From NCBI RefSeq assembly GCF_003029735.1, contig NZ_KZ686270.1, positions 372,001-436,000 of the forward strand: a stretch of 64,000 nucleotides of DNA, in the 5' to 3' direction. The first letter of the stretch is position 1, and every line of letters begins with the position of its first letter. The notes below the pieces were generated by a model. It was not told the DNA's origin, did not search any database, and worked only from the letters and a program-made list of their open reading frames with translations. Source of the DNA: Pedobacter yulinensis (GTDB taxonomy: Bacteria > Bacteroidota > Bacteroidia > Sphingobacteriales > Sphingobacteriaceae). A program made the position numbers and the translations under genes. This document shows positions 1 to 7,897 of the stretch, in pieces.

Positions 1-298
1 ATTCCTGCCAGTCTGCCTGGTTCGCCTTGTTGGGATCAAACCGAAAGAAGCGCTGTGTGCGCCGCAAAGACCGTTTTTCACGTGGCTTTAAAGCAAATGG
101 CCGGGCTTCAGGTAATGCCTGCAGCTCACGCACAGCCGCAAGCTCAGTGATGGTTGGCCCGGTTGCCTTTCCGCTCTGCCACCAGGACCAGGCAGCAGAA
201 CATAGCCGAACCAAAGTAATCAGAACAGCGAGCACAACAAGGCCGTTGTATTCGCGCCGGCTCATGCCAAAATGCAGTCCAAGCCATTTTCTGATCAT
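1..298 (-). CDS. ComEA-like helix-hairpin-helix protein, N-terminal part (runs off window)
   Basis: The minus-strand frame opens at ATG 298 and stays open to the window edge (99 codons visible). It encodes a short basic N-terminus, one hydrophobic segment at about residues 20-36 (NGLVVLAVLITLVRL), a polar linker, and then FRFDPNKANQADWQE. That last stretch matches the start of the helix-hairpin-helix region of Bacteroidota ComEA-family proteins, where F-x-F-D-P-N precedes the first HhH. Such proteins are membrane-anchored and bind DNA, in competent species during DNA uptake. The HhH repeats themselves lie outside the window, so the family call is an inference from the N-terminus. The plus-strand ORF over the same bases looks like a shadow. 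Confidence 0.6.
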   Translation of the reverse strand, partial: MIRKWLGLHFGMSRREYNGLVVLAVLITLVRLCSAAWSWWQSGKATGPTITELAAVRELQALPEARPFALKPREKRSLRRTQRFFRFDPNKANQADWQE

Positions 299-475
299 CG
301 CTTTGTAACAGTTTTTTTAAATATAAATCTTATTTTTGAAATTTCGCGGCAGAGCGTTACCAAACATACCCCTTCAAAAACGCAGGAATTATTCCCTGCC
401 TGCTGATTAAATCAATCCGGTACGTAAGGCGTTTTCTCCCGCTAAAAACACAAGAAACGAAGCGACTATTCCACC
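299..475. promoter_or_regulatory. Divergent intergenic region with candidate -7 boxes
   Basis: This gap separates the ComEA-like gene (minus) from the acyltransferase gene (plus). A TATTTTTG at 331-338 fits the Bacteroidota -7 consensus TAnnTTTG in plus orientation. A TATGTTTG read on the minus strand at 361-368 fits it for the divergent gene. Neither has a clear TTG at the expected 19-21 bp upstream, so both are weak predictions. Confidence 0.3.
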
Positions 476-2227
476 ATGAAGATCATTACCACGCAGGAAT
501 TTGCGAAGGCTACCAAAATCGATAAACTTGGCGTACCCGGGCTGGCTGCGCTGATGATGGAAATCATGAAGTTGAATGACATCAACGACGTATTTTCCAG
601 GAACCAGCATTATGAAGGGATTGAGTTTGTAGACAAGATCTTGGAAACCATTGGGGTATCCATCAGCTTCGACGAAAACGACCTCAGAAATATTCCGAAG
701 ACCGGTCCGTTCATCGCGATAGCCAACCACCCCTATGGCGGAGTGGAGGGTCTGGCGCTCGTCAAGCTGCTCTGCACGGTTCGGCCGGAGGCCAAGGTAA
801 TGGTCAATTTCATCCTGAAGAAAATTCCGAACCTGGACCAGTTCTTTGTTGCCGTGAACCCCTTCGAGAACGTCCAGCATTCATCGAGTATCAGCGGTCT
901 CAAGACCACATTCGACCTGCTGAAGAATGGTACACCCCTGGGCATTTTCCCGGCGGGAGAGGTTTCAACCTTCAAACTTGACGCCCAGCAGATAACCGAC
1001 CGCATGTGGCATCCTGTGGTGGGAAAGTTGATTGCCAAAGCCAAAGTGCCCGTGGTTCCCATTTATTTTCATGGCAACAATGGTGTATTGTTCAACATCC
1101 TCAGCTTTATACACCCTACCCTGCGTACAGCTAAACTGCCTTCTGAATTCCTGAATAAACAGGGAAAAACCATCCGTGTGCGCATTGGCAAACCGATAGA
1201 CATTAACGACATTTCGTACAACAACAACTCAAACAAACTGCTCGACTTTCTGCGTGCACGTACCTATGCGCTTGGCGTAAGCCTGGAGCAGGAAAGAAAG
1301 CTGTTTAACCCGATCAACCTGTTCAAAAGAAAAAAGACGCCCGAGGCGGTTATTCCTGAGACGCCGCGCGAACAGATTTCAGCAGAGGTGGCCGAACTGG
1401 AAGACTTTAAGGTCTGGAAAGAAAAGAATTATGAGGTTTACATTGTGCCCACACTGAATATTCCGAATGTGCTGCGCGAAATAGGCCGGTTGCGCGAGAT
1501 TACTTTCAGGGAGGTTGGCGAAGGCACGAACAAAAAGATCGACCTGGATAATTATGATATTTATTATCACCACTTGTTTATCTGGGATACCGACCTGCAG
1601 AATATAGTCGGCGCCTACCGCATTGGCAAGGGCGATGAGATCCTGGAAAGCATGGGCCGCCGCGGCTTTTATCTCTCTGAGCTTTTCAAACTCAAAGACC
1701 AGATCTATCCTATGCTTCGGCAGGGTATTGAACTGGGCCGGTCATGGATCAGAAAAGAGTACCAGGGCAAACCGCTGCCGCTGTTCCTGCTGTGGAAGGG
1801 TATCCTGAAATACCTGATCGACAACCCGCAGTACCGCTACATGTTCGGACCGGTGAGCATCAGCAACAGCTTCTCCAAGTTTTCAAAGGCACTGATTGTA
1901 GACTACATCACCAGAAATCACTTTGATTATGAAATGGCTAAATACGTTAAGCCAAAAAACAAATTTAAGGCAGACCTCCTGCCTATTTCTACAGATTTGC
2001 TGGTAGCGGGAAGTGAATCGCTGAAAGATCTCGATTCGCTGATCGGTGATATCGAAACAACACACATCAAAATTCCGGTACTGCTGCGGCAATACATGAA
2101 CCTGAATGCCAAGATTATCTGTTTCAATATCGACCCTAAGTTTTCCGACTGCCTGGACGGGTTTCTCGTAGTAGACACTCAAAACATTCCCATGGAGATC
2201 ATCGAAAAATTAGGAAAAAACTTGTAA
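476..2227 (+). CDS. Bifunctional OlsF-like acyltransferase (PlsC-type domain fused to GNAT-type domain), aminolipid synthesis
   Basis: The 583-residue protein has two parts. Residues about 75-280 form a lysophospholipid acyltransferase (PlsC-like) domain, with NHPYGGVEG at residues 84-92 as the His-containing block I and GIFPAGEV as the later FPxG block. Residues about 310-560 resemble the hemolysin/OlsB-type GNAT N-acyltransferase domain (EIGRLREITFREVGEG, then YRIGKGDEI). This O-acyltransferase plus N-acyltransferase layout is that of OlsF, which makes ornithine lipids, and of the split GlsA/GlsB pair that makes glycine lipids in Bacteroides. The acyl-acceptor amino acid cannot be told from sequence. 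The protein is probably at the inner face of the cytoplasmic membrane. The gene is monocistronic and ends in a strong terminator. Confidence 0.8.
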   Translation: MKIITTQEFAKATKIDKLGVPGLAALMMEIMKLNDINDVFSRNQHYEGIEFVDKILETIGVSISFDENDLRNIPKTGPFIAIANHPYGGVEGLALVKLLCTVRPEAKVMVNFILKKIPNLDQFFVAVNPFENVQHSSSISGLKTTFDLLKNGTPLGIFPAGEVSTFKLDAQQITDRMWHPVVGKLIAKAKVPVVPIYFHGNNGVLFNILSFIHPTLRTAKLPSEFLNKQGKTIRVRIGKPIDINDISYNNNSNKLLDFLRARTYALGVSLEQERKLFNPINLFKRKKTPEAVIPETPREQISAEVAELEDFKVWKEKNYEVYIVPTLNIPNVLREIGRLREITFREVGEGTNKKIDLDNYDIYYHHLFIWDTDLQNIVGAYRIGKGDEILESMGRRGFYLSELFKLKDQIYPMLRQGIELGRSWIRKEYQGKPLPLFLLWKGILKYLIDNPQYRYMFGPVSISNSFSKFSKALIVDYITRNHFDYEMAKYVKPKNKFKADLLPISTDLLVAGSESLKDLDSLIGDIETTHIKIPVLLRQYMNLNAKIICFNIDPKFSDCLDGFLVVDTQNIPMEIIEKLGKNL

Positions 2228-2244
2228 AGACAGATCATAAAACA

Positions 2245-2272
2245 AAAACCCGGACATCCGCCCGGGTTTTTT
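2245..2272 (+). terminator. Rho-independent terminator of the acyltransferase gene
   Basis: AAAACCCGG (2245-2253) pairs with CCGGGTTTT (2262-2270) around an 8-nt loop and runs into a T tract. It lies 17 bp after the stop codon. Confidence 0.9.
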
Positions 2273-2470
2273 GTTATCAACTAAACCTAAACTGTAAATA
2301 TCAAACCAAATATTTACGGCAGCAAAGCTAAAAGCATCCTGTTAAAAATTTGTTAAGCAGCGGTTACTTTAACATTTTTTAACGATTGTGTTTTTTTGTA
2401 GAGGTCTTTAAAAGTTGATTTAAAGTTTTGTGGAAAGCAAGCTCCGGCACGTTTCGGCTGCTACTGCCCT

Positions 2471-2530
2471 GCTGTCTGCTGTGGCCTTCGTGCCTCAGGG
2501 CCGCCGCTACCATCAGGTTTAACCGGCCGG
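2471..2530 (+). repeat. Imperfect intergenic repeat, copy 1
   Basis: About 58 bp here, from GCTGTCTGCTGTGGCCTTCG through TGCCTCAGGG to GTTTAACCGGC, closely match 27438-27496 in the same orientation. The differences are scattered substitutions plus two single-base gaps (roughly 85% identity by eye). Both copies are intergenic. The rest of the 2273-2607 gap holds no gene that I can support. Confidence 0.65.
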
Positions 2531-2607
2531 GTTACTGCAACACAGAACGCACCGCCCCTCAGCCTGTATGAAACTGCATCGCACTTAAATGCAGGAATTT
2601 TCGTATA

Positions 2608-3852
2608 TTGAATGCTACGATGCAGATAAGATGGGATAACGGATTACAGCGAGCGGGCTTAGGGCTTTGCCTGCTGCTGGTATTCTCTTTTACCATCAGC
2701 CGCCTGCATGCGCAAAATCACAGTATTGCCTATTACAATGGCACCATAAATTTTTCGGCAGACTCCACCTGTATTGTCCCGGTTGAGGTGCCCCTGAGCG
2801 CAATGTCTGTCAGGGGATTCTACCGGCAGATGAATGCCGGGAACTATAAGCCAATGGTCGATTCGCTGCTGGCCTTTCGCAGAAAACACAAGTTGAGCGA
2901 CTGGCTTTATTACCAGCTTGTTCGCAAGACTGCGGGACAACTTAGTCCGAAGAATGATGATTACACACGTTACACCTTATACAAATGGTTTTTGCTCTGC
3001 AAGTCTGGTTATGATGCCCGTCTGGCCATTGGCCGCGGCCAGATCATCTTTTATGTTCGCAATGAGGAGGATATTTCTGACATCCCCTATGTCAATTATA
3101 AAGGCAATAAGTACACCTGTCTGAATTACCACGATTATGGAAAATTGTTTGAACGGGAAGATGCCTATAAGCCGGTAGACATCGCCATTGCGGGAGCTGT
3201 TGCGCCTTTTTCATACAAGGTGACGCAAATGCCCGATTTTACGCCCGACAGTTACGAAGAAAGGGAGCTGGCCTTTCAGTACCGAAGTAAGGCATATCAT
3301 TTTCGTGTTAAAGTCAACAGGGAAATTCCGGCTATTTTCGCCAACTACCCCGGTGTCGATTTCGGGACCTATTTCAACATCCCGCTCAGCCATGAAACAT
3401 ATCAGTCACTGATCCCTGTGTTAAGAAAGCATACCCGCGCAATGAGTCAATCTAAAGGTGTCGATTATCTGATGCGTTTCACGCGGTATGCTTTTCTGTA
3501 CCAGAGCGATGACGAGCACTTTGGTAAGGAAAAACGGCTCTCGCCTGAACAGACTTTGTCTGCTGATTACAGCGACTGCGACGACCGGGCGGCGCTGTTT
3601 TTTATGCTGGTTAAGGAAATCTACGACCTGCCTATGATTGCCTTATTGTACCCTACACACATTACGTTGGCCGTTGGACTGGATAAGCCGGCTGGAAAAC
3701 CGGTGATGTATAAAGGTAAGCCCTATACGATCTGTGAAGCCACCCCGCAAAAAGAGAACCTGAAACTGGGCCAGGTAACCGTCGCACTGCGGGATGTCAG
3801 TTACCAGGTCGTTTACCATTACAAGCCTGGTGAGACAGCGACTGATTATTAG
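2608..3852 (+). CDS. Exported transglutaminase-like (papain-fold) protein
   Basis: The 414-residue protein begins with a signal peptide (hydrophobic LGLCLLLVFSFTI, then a likely cleavage after HAQ at about 36). The C-terminal third carries a transglutaminase-like core: SDCDDRAALFF at about residues 312-322 supplies the nucleophile Cys, and THITLAV about 30 residues on supplies the His. An acidic position follows in TICEAT, where the usual Asp would be Glu. The N-terminal 250 residues resemble no domain that I recognise. Family members are often periplasmic peptidases or crosslinkers of unknown substrate. An in-frame ATG at 2620 is an alternative start. A bidirectional terminator lies downstream. 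Confidence 0.65.
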   Translation: MNATMQIRWDNGLQRAGLGLCLLLVFSFTISRLHAQNHSIAYYNGTINFSADSTCIVPVEVPLSAMSVRGFYRQMNAGNYKPMVDSLLAFRRKHKLSDWLYYQLVRKTAGQLSPKNDDYTRYTLYKWFLLCKSGYDARLAIGRGQIIFYVRNEEDISDIPYVNYKGNKYTCLNYHDYGKLFEREDAYKPVDIAIAGAVAPFSYKVTQMPDFTPDSYEERELAFQYRSKAYHFRVKVNREIPAIFANYPGVDFGTYFNIPLSHETYQSLIPVLRKHTRAMSQSKGVDYLMRFTRYAFLYQSDDEHFGKEKRLSPEQTLSADYSDCDDRAALFFMLVKEIYDLPMIALLYPTHITLAVGLDKPAGKPVMYKGKPYTICEATPQKENLKLGQVTVALRDVSYQVVYHYKPGETATDY

Positions 3853-3977
3853 GCCGAGAGCAACGTGCAAGACGCACGTTATCCCATGGCCTGGTAACAA
3901 ACTGTATTACAGCTGCAGAAAGGCACTGACCCGTCTGATGGAACGCTAACAGTAGTTAGCTATCGTGATGCAAAAAT

Positions 3978-4014
3978 ATGAAGATTCTGCCATTACGATT
4001 GGCAGAATCTTCAT
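3978..4014. terminator. Bidirectional terminator between convergent genes
   Basis: ATGAAGATTCTGCCA (3978-3992) and TGGCAGAATCTTCAT (4000-4014) form a perfect 15-bp stem around a 7-nt loop. Short A and T tracts flank it. It separates the transglutaminase-like gene from the convergent metzincin-like gene. Confidence 0.8.
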
Positions 4015-4057
4015 TTGAAGTTATTCGTCAATAGCACCAGCGCTAAGCTAGATAGTA

Positions 4058-5419
4058 TTATTGTACTATTATTGTTCGTCTCGCAACGATCTGCCCATTA
4101 AACTTACTTCCCGTAATAAAACATTGGATTTCATAACTGCCAGCAGGAAAATCCACTTCAGGCAGCCGGGCACCTGTTACATAATCATAATCCATGTTAA
4201 AGGATGTCCCGTTCACACCTACAGCCTTCCATGCATAGCTCAATCCAACCGCATAATAACTTGTTTCAAAACTCGTTGTTTCGAATGGAAGTAAGCTGAT
4301 CTTTCCAGAAATAAACGGAGCTACTGTACTTTGGGTTGAAATCGGATATTTGGCAGAAAGCGTTTGCGAATCGTATGTAGAGAACCCAATATCATTAAAA
4401 GCACTTGATGAGGTGCCTTTTAGCATGATCGAGGTTTCGGCTCCCGTACCTGAGGCATGTGAAAAACCGAGGCTATGGCCAATCGCATGAACGAGGTTCC
4501 AAGCTGCTTGTGCCTGTGTCACTCCTTGACCAGTAGAAGCATATTTAAAATTTGGATTGAAGTAAATTTCCTGGCCCGGCCTACCATCGTTGATGGGGAA
4601 ACGAGCAAGAACCGGTACGCTCTGTGGCGTGGAAGATTGCACCACAGTGATATGTCGTTCACTTGGAGGAGGCAGCGCGATGTTTGAGTTGCCGGAGGTC
4701 GAAGCGATTATATGTAGCTTTACGTTCATGTTTGGCTCCAAATTCCAGGCCGAGACAGCGGTTGATAAAGCATTATTCCACAATGGATTGGCCCATATGG
4801 ACTGATCGATAATGATGTTAATATTATCAAACGCGACTATCGGGGCTGGAGTTCCTGGCACATAATTACTAACGTAGGATTTAGACAACATAATATCATC
4901 TTCAACAAGATAATAATTTCCGCCATCGCTTATACCTACCGTTGAGAAGCCCATTGATTGGATTTTTAAGTGGTCCGAATTTACAGGAGGGGCATTATTA
5001 ATAAAATAGTTATAACTCAGATACTCACTAAAGAACTCAGGCCCGGAATTCGGTAATGAGTAGTACAAGGCAATGCGTTTTTGGTGCACCAGCTTTGTAT
5101 TGGCTATCGTTGCAGTGAATTCCTTACTGGTGCTCATTTGACCAGAGGCAAAGTCGCTGTCTTGTATCGTATAAACTGGCTGAAAATTCTCGCCATTGGC
5201 GGCAATTCCCAGCTTAATATTCATTCGGAATGGTTTGCCTGCAAAGCGCTGCACGCCGACATTGAATTTAATGGTTGTAGAGGTTGTTCCTTGTACTACA
5301 TTGACTTGCGATGTATTTACCAAATTGAAGGCATAAATACTGCCTGCGTATTGTGCCTTCGACGCAAACGATGCGAATAAAATTGATAGCAGTATTGCTC
5401 CACGTTTAACGTTTCTCAT
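4058..5419 (-). CDS. Secreted M57/metzincin-like protein with a substituted catalytic Glu
   Basis: The 453-residue protein has a signal peptide ending near SKAQ (residue 23). A central region resembles dual-action HEIGH/M57 metallopeptidases. At residues 311-321 the zinc motif reads HAIGHSLGFSH: all three His ligands and the Gly of HExxHxxGxxH are present, but the Glu is Ala312 (codon GCG). Without that Glu, peptide hydrolysis should be lost or nearly so, so the protein is more likely a binding protein or pseudo-enzyme. A C-terminal all-beta module follows (about 375-453). The start overlaps the upstream lipoprotein gene by 14 bp, which suggests translational coupling. Confidence 0.75.
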   Translation of the reverse strand: MRNVKRGAILLSILFASFASKAQYAGSIYAFNLVNTSQVNVVQGTTSTTIKFNVGVQRFAGKPFRMNIKLGIAANGENFQPVYTIQDSDFASGQMSTSKEFTATIANTKLVHQKRIALYYSLPNSGPEFFSEYLSYNYFINNAPPVNSDHLKIQSMGFSTVGISDGGNYYLVEDDIMLSKSYVSNYVPGTPAPIVAFDNINIIIDQSIWANPLWNNALSTAVSAWNLEPNMNVKLHIIASTSGNSNIALPPPSERHITVVQSSTPQSVPVLARFPINDGRPGQEIYFNPNFKYASTGQGVTQAQAAWNLVHAIGHSLGFSHASGTGAETSIMLKGTSSSAFNDIGFSTYDSQTLSAKYPISTQSTVAPFISGKISLLPFETTSFETSYYAVGLSYAWKAVGVNGTSFNMDYDYVTGARLPEVDFPAGSYEIQCFITGSKFNGQIVARRTIIVQ

Positions 5420-5723
5420 TCTGCAGCCTCCTTTCTTTCAGAATGTTTCGGTACATCAATAAAAGTTCTGCGCGGTCCATTTGGTCTACTCCTCTGTACA
5501 CAACCATGTCCCGCTTCTCATCGTACGAGAAAAACTTGCGGTCGTCTTCTACCAGATCTGCAAAAAATTGAAGCAGTTGTTCGGTTGTTGGGTTATCAGA
5601 TTCTACTTTTTTTTCAGTCTCAGGAGGTTCTACATCTTGTCTTTTACATGCGCCAGCGGCTGACAAGGCCAGGCAGCAAACCAGGATTCTGGCAAACTGT
5701 TTCATTGGAATGATTTTGTTCAT
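5406..5723 (-). CDS. Small lipoprotein coupled to the metzincin-like protein
   Basis: The 105-residue protein has a signal peptide with a probable lipobox ending in Cys26 (LSAAGAC). The mature part is charged, helical-looking and without known domains (FFADLVEDDRKFFSYDEKRD). Its last codons overlap the start of the following metzincin-like gene, so the two are probably co-translated and may work as a pair in the envelope. An internal ATG at 5705 is an alternative start. I do not recognise the family. Confidence 0.65.
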   Translation of the reverse strand: MNKIIPMKQFARILVCCLALSAAGACKRQDVEPPETEKKVESDNPTTEQLLQFFADLVEDDRKFFSYDEKRDMVVYRGVDQMDRAELLLMYRNILKERRLQNEKR

Positions 5724-6406
5724 GAAGTTTTTACTAATGGTTGAGAAATAAATAAAGGTTCGATCTTACAAACTTTCCCGGCCTAAAGGCCAGGCGCTTT
5801 GGCAGGTTAGTGATCCCTGCTTGCAATTGAATGAATGGGGATGATGTTCATATTGATAATATGAAATTCGTGACCAGATATGATGACAGGATTAACCAAT
5901 TGTTATCAAATGAGGCAAGCGTATCTGAACACTAGATACCGGTGATCGGTATAGGCGGCGGTCATTGTCATCCCCCCGAACCCAACGTAAAATACTGTTT
6001 AAACGAAATGGTTTCTCTGGAAGAAGACTGTTCGCCATATTGCAAAACAAGTCTTGCTTCAATCAGCCACTGGGTTTGTTGTGCGGGCTTGTCTGGCGTC
6101 AAATTCTTGCCCTTAACGGTGCGTCAACAACTTCGGCCCCGCCATAAAAACAGGCCGGGCAGCTTATCGCATACCGCACCCTTCCTTCCAGGATCTCCGT
6201 TTGTCCGAGAGAAAAGTAGGTTCCTTCTGAAGGTGCTGCAATCGAAATAACCGTATTAATTCTGATGCATGTACGGACAAGTAAATCACAATTAAAATAG
6301 CGAATCAATTTTAAGGTTTAAGTCGAACTTTGCAACGGCGATGCGACTGCATCGTTAAAAGATATCAAATCTGAATGTTTCACCTTTTGCATCGCGAGGT
6401 GAACGG
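5724..6406. other. Long non-coding gap, possible decayed coding remnant
   Basis: About 680 bp lie between two minus-strand genes. The only protein-like stretch is on the minus strand at about 6152-6250 (AAPSEGTYFSLGQTEILEG and following residues). It has no convincing start and ends at a stop at 6099. It could be a remnant of an exported protein, but I cannot identify it. The plus-strand frames here look like shadows. Confidence 0.35.
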
Positions 6407-6439
6407 CAAAAAAAAAGCCGCTAGATCAAATCTAGCGGC
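6407..6439 (-). terminator. Terminator of the TonB receptor/lipoprotein operon
   Basis: On the minus strand, GCCGCTAGA and TCTAGCGGC (6431-6439 and 6417-6425) form a perfect 9-bp stem with a 5-nt loop, followed by a run of nine T. Confidence 0.9.
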
Positions 6440-6459
6440 CATCCTTTAAAGTGTAGGTA

Positions 6460-7818
6460 CTAGTAGGTATTTGTTTGAGGCGTGAAACTTGCCCAGCCTG
6501 ATGTCCAGTTGGTTGCACCAAAAGCACCTTTGTATGATATTTTCTCGAAAAATGTATCGTTTTGATCTCCTGTGAAGGCAGCACCTGCAAGCAAGATAGA
6601 GCCAGCAGATGGTAAAAAATTAGGAGCGTTTAAGGTAAATGCCCCATTTATTCCTGCCTCAGTGGCTGAGGCCAGTTTTACAGAACCGCTAGCCGCAGCC
6701 TTTGCCTCGATCGCAGCTGCTGTTGCACCTGCAACTGTTACGTCACTTCCAAGTTTATATGGAGCAGCAAGTGCGAATACTACGTTATTATTAAATTGCG
6801 AGGTTCCGTCGATAAGGGATGAATAAGTTCCATTAGACTCCAGTGATAGCCCACCATCTGGATGCCCGATCATTACTGAGTTGTTCAAGATGAAGGCAGT
6901 GGCTCTTCTAAAGCGGTTAGCAAAATTGTGATTAGCTGCTGTGTTTGCCGCGCCATTCGGACCAAGGATGGTCATATTAGAAATATTTGGACGTGTGCGG
7001 GGTGTAGCATCTGTTCCATTGGCATTGTTATCGCATTCAATGCCGTTGCCAGCATCGCCACCGTCTACGAATGCCGGGTCACGTAGTGCTACAGCAAATT
7101 GGATTTTGCCTCTGTATCCGTTGTCAAAATCGAAATCATCATCGGCGGTAGCAAACGCAATAAGATGTTTTGCATTCACAGTGCCACCAAAAAACTCGAA
7201 AGCATCATCATTTCCATAAGAAACCTGGATATGGTCAATAACAGTTCCCGAACCGACACCGCCTAGGGTCAAGCCGTTAATTTCCGACCCAGGCTGAGCT
7301 GCAATACCCGCATATTCAATTCTGACATAACGCAATACACCCGAATTGTCAGTATCTATAGTGCCGCCATACTGTCTGCCAACGCCACCTTCGATAGTTG
7401 GATTGGTAAGGTTTGTCGTTGCCCTGCCGAGAATAATAATTCCGCCCCAGTCACCTGGATTACGCTGGCCTGCAGCGCGACCAGATGTGAATACAATCGG
7501 TGCAGCAGCAGTTCCGTCCGCCATAATTTTAGCACCGCGTTCGATGATCAGGGCCCCTTTATTTTCAACACTTGATTTGATTACTGTTCCAGGTTCGATC
7601 GTTAAAGTAGATCCCTCTTCAAAATAAGTATAGCCATTGAGGGTCACAGTACCTTTAGTAACGACTACCCGCTGTCCGCTTTTGTATGTCCCGGTTAACG
7701 TTCCGCCGTTTGCAATAACTACTGTCTCTTCAGAACCTTGCGGGTCATCGTTTTTCTTACATGATGTAAAAATTACACCTAAAGATAAAATCGCTAAAAA
7801 AGCATTTCCTAATTTCAT
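6460..7818 (-). CDS. Beta-helix-type outer-membrane lipoprotein partnered with a TonB-dependent receptor
   Basis: The 452-residue protein has a lipoprotein signal with Cys20 (FTSCKK). The mature chain is rich in Gly, Asn and short beta strands typical of right-handed parallel beta-helices (GALIIERGAKIMADGTAAAP, GDWGGIIILG). It also has an acidic central stretch (NDDAFEFFGGTVNAKH, DDDFDFDNGYRG) that could bind cations. This protein type commonly lies directly after a non-SusC TonB-dependent receptor in Bacteroidota, as here (79-bp gap, same strand), and probably serves as its surface substrate-binding partner. The ligand is not known from sequence. A strong terminator ends the unit. Confidence 0.7.
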   Translation of the reverse strand: MKLGNAFLAILSLGVIFTSCKKNDDPQGSEETVVIANGGTLTGTYKSGQRVVVTKGTVTLNGYTYFEEGSTLTIEPGTVIKSSVENKGALIIERGAKIMADGTAAAPIVFTSGRAAGQRNPGDWGGIIILGRATTNLTNPTIEGGVGRQYGGTIDTDNSGVLRYVRIEYAGIAAQPGSEINGLTLGGVGSGTVIDHIQVSYGNDDAFEFFGGTVNAKHLIAFATADDDFDFDNGYRGKIQFAVALRDPAFVDGGDAGNGIECDNNANGTDATPRTRPNISNMTILGPNGAANTAANHNFANRFRRATAFILNNSVMIGHPDGGLSLESNGTYSSLIDGTSQFNNNVVFALAAPYKLGSDVTVAGATAAAIEAKAAASGSVKLASATEAGINGAFTLNAPNFLPSAGSILLAGAAFTGDQNDTFFEKISYKGAFGATNWTSGWASFTPQTNTY

Positions 7819-7897
7819 GTTGTTATGATTTTGCTGTAAAATTCCGGTTTTGGTGTTACCTCAAGTTTAGAGGTATGTTAAGTTATCTGATGTGTAA

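Noticed and set aside
27..308. 93-codon plus-strand ORF at the left edge
   Set aside because: It is antisense to the ComEA-like frame, which has a membrane helix and the FxFDPN start of the HhH region; the plus-strand product has no such features.
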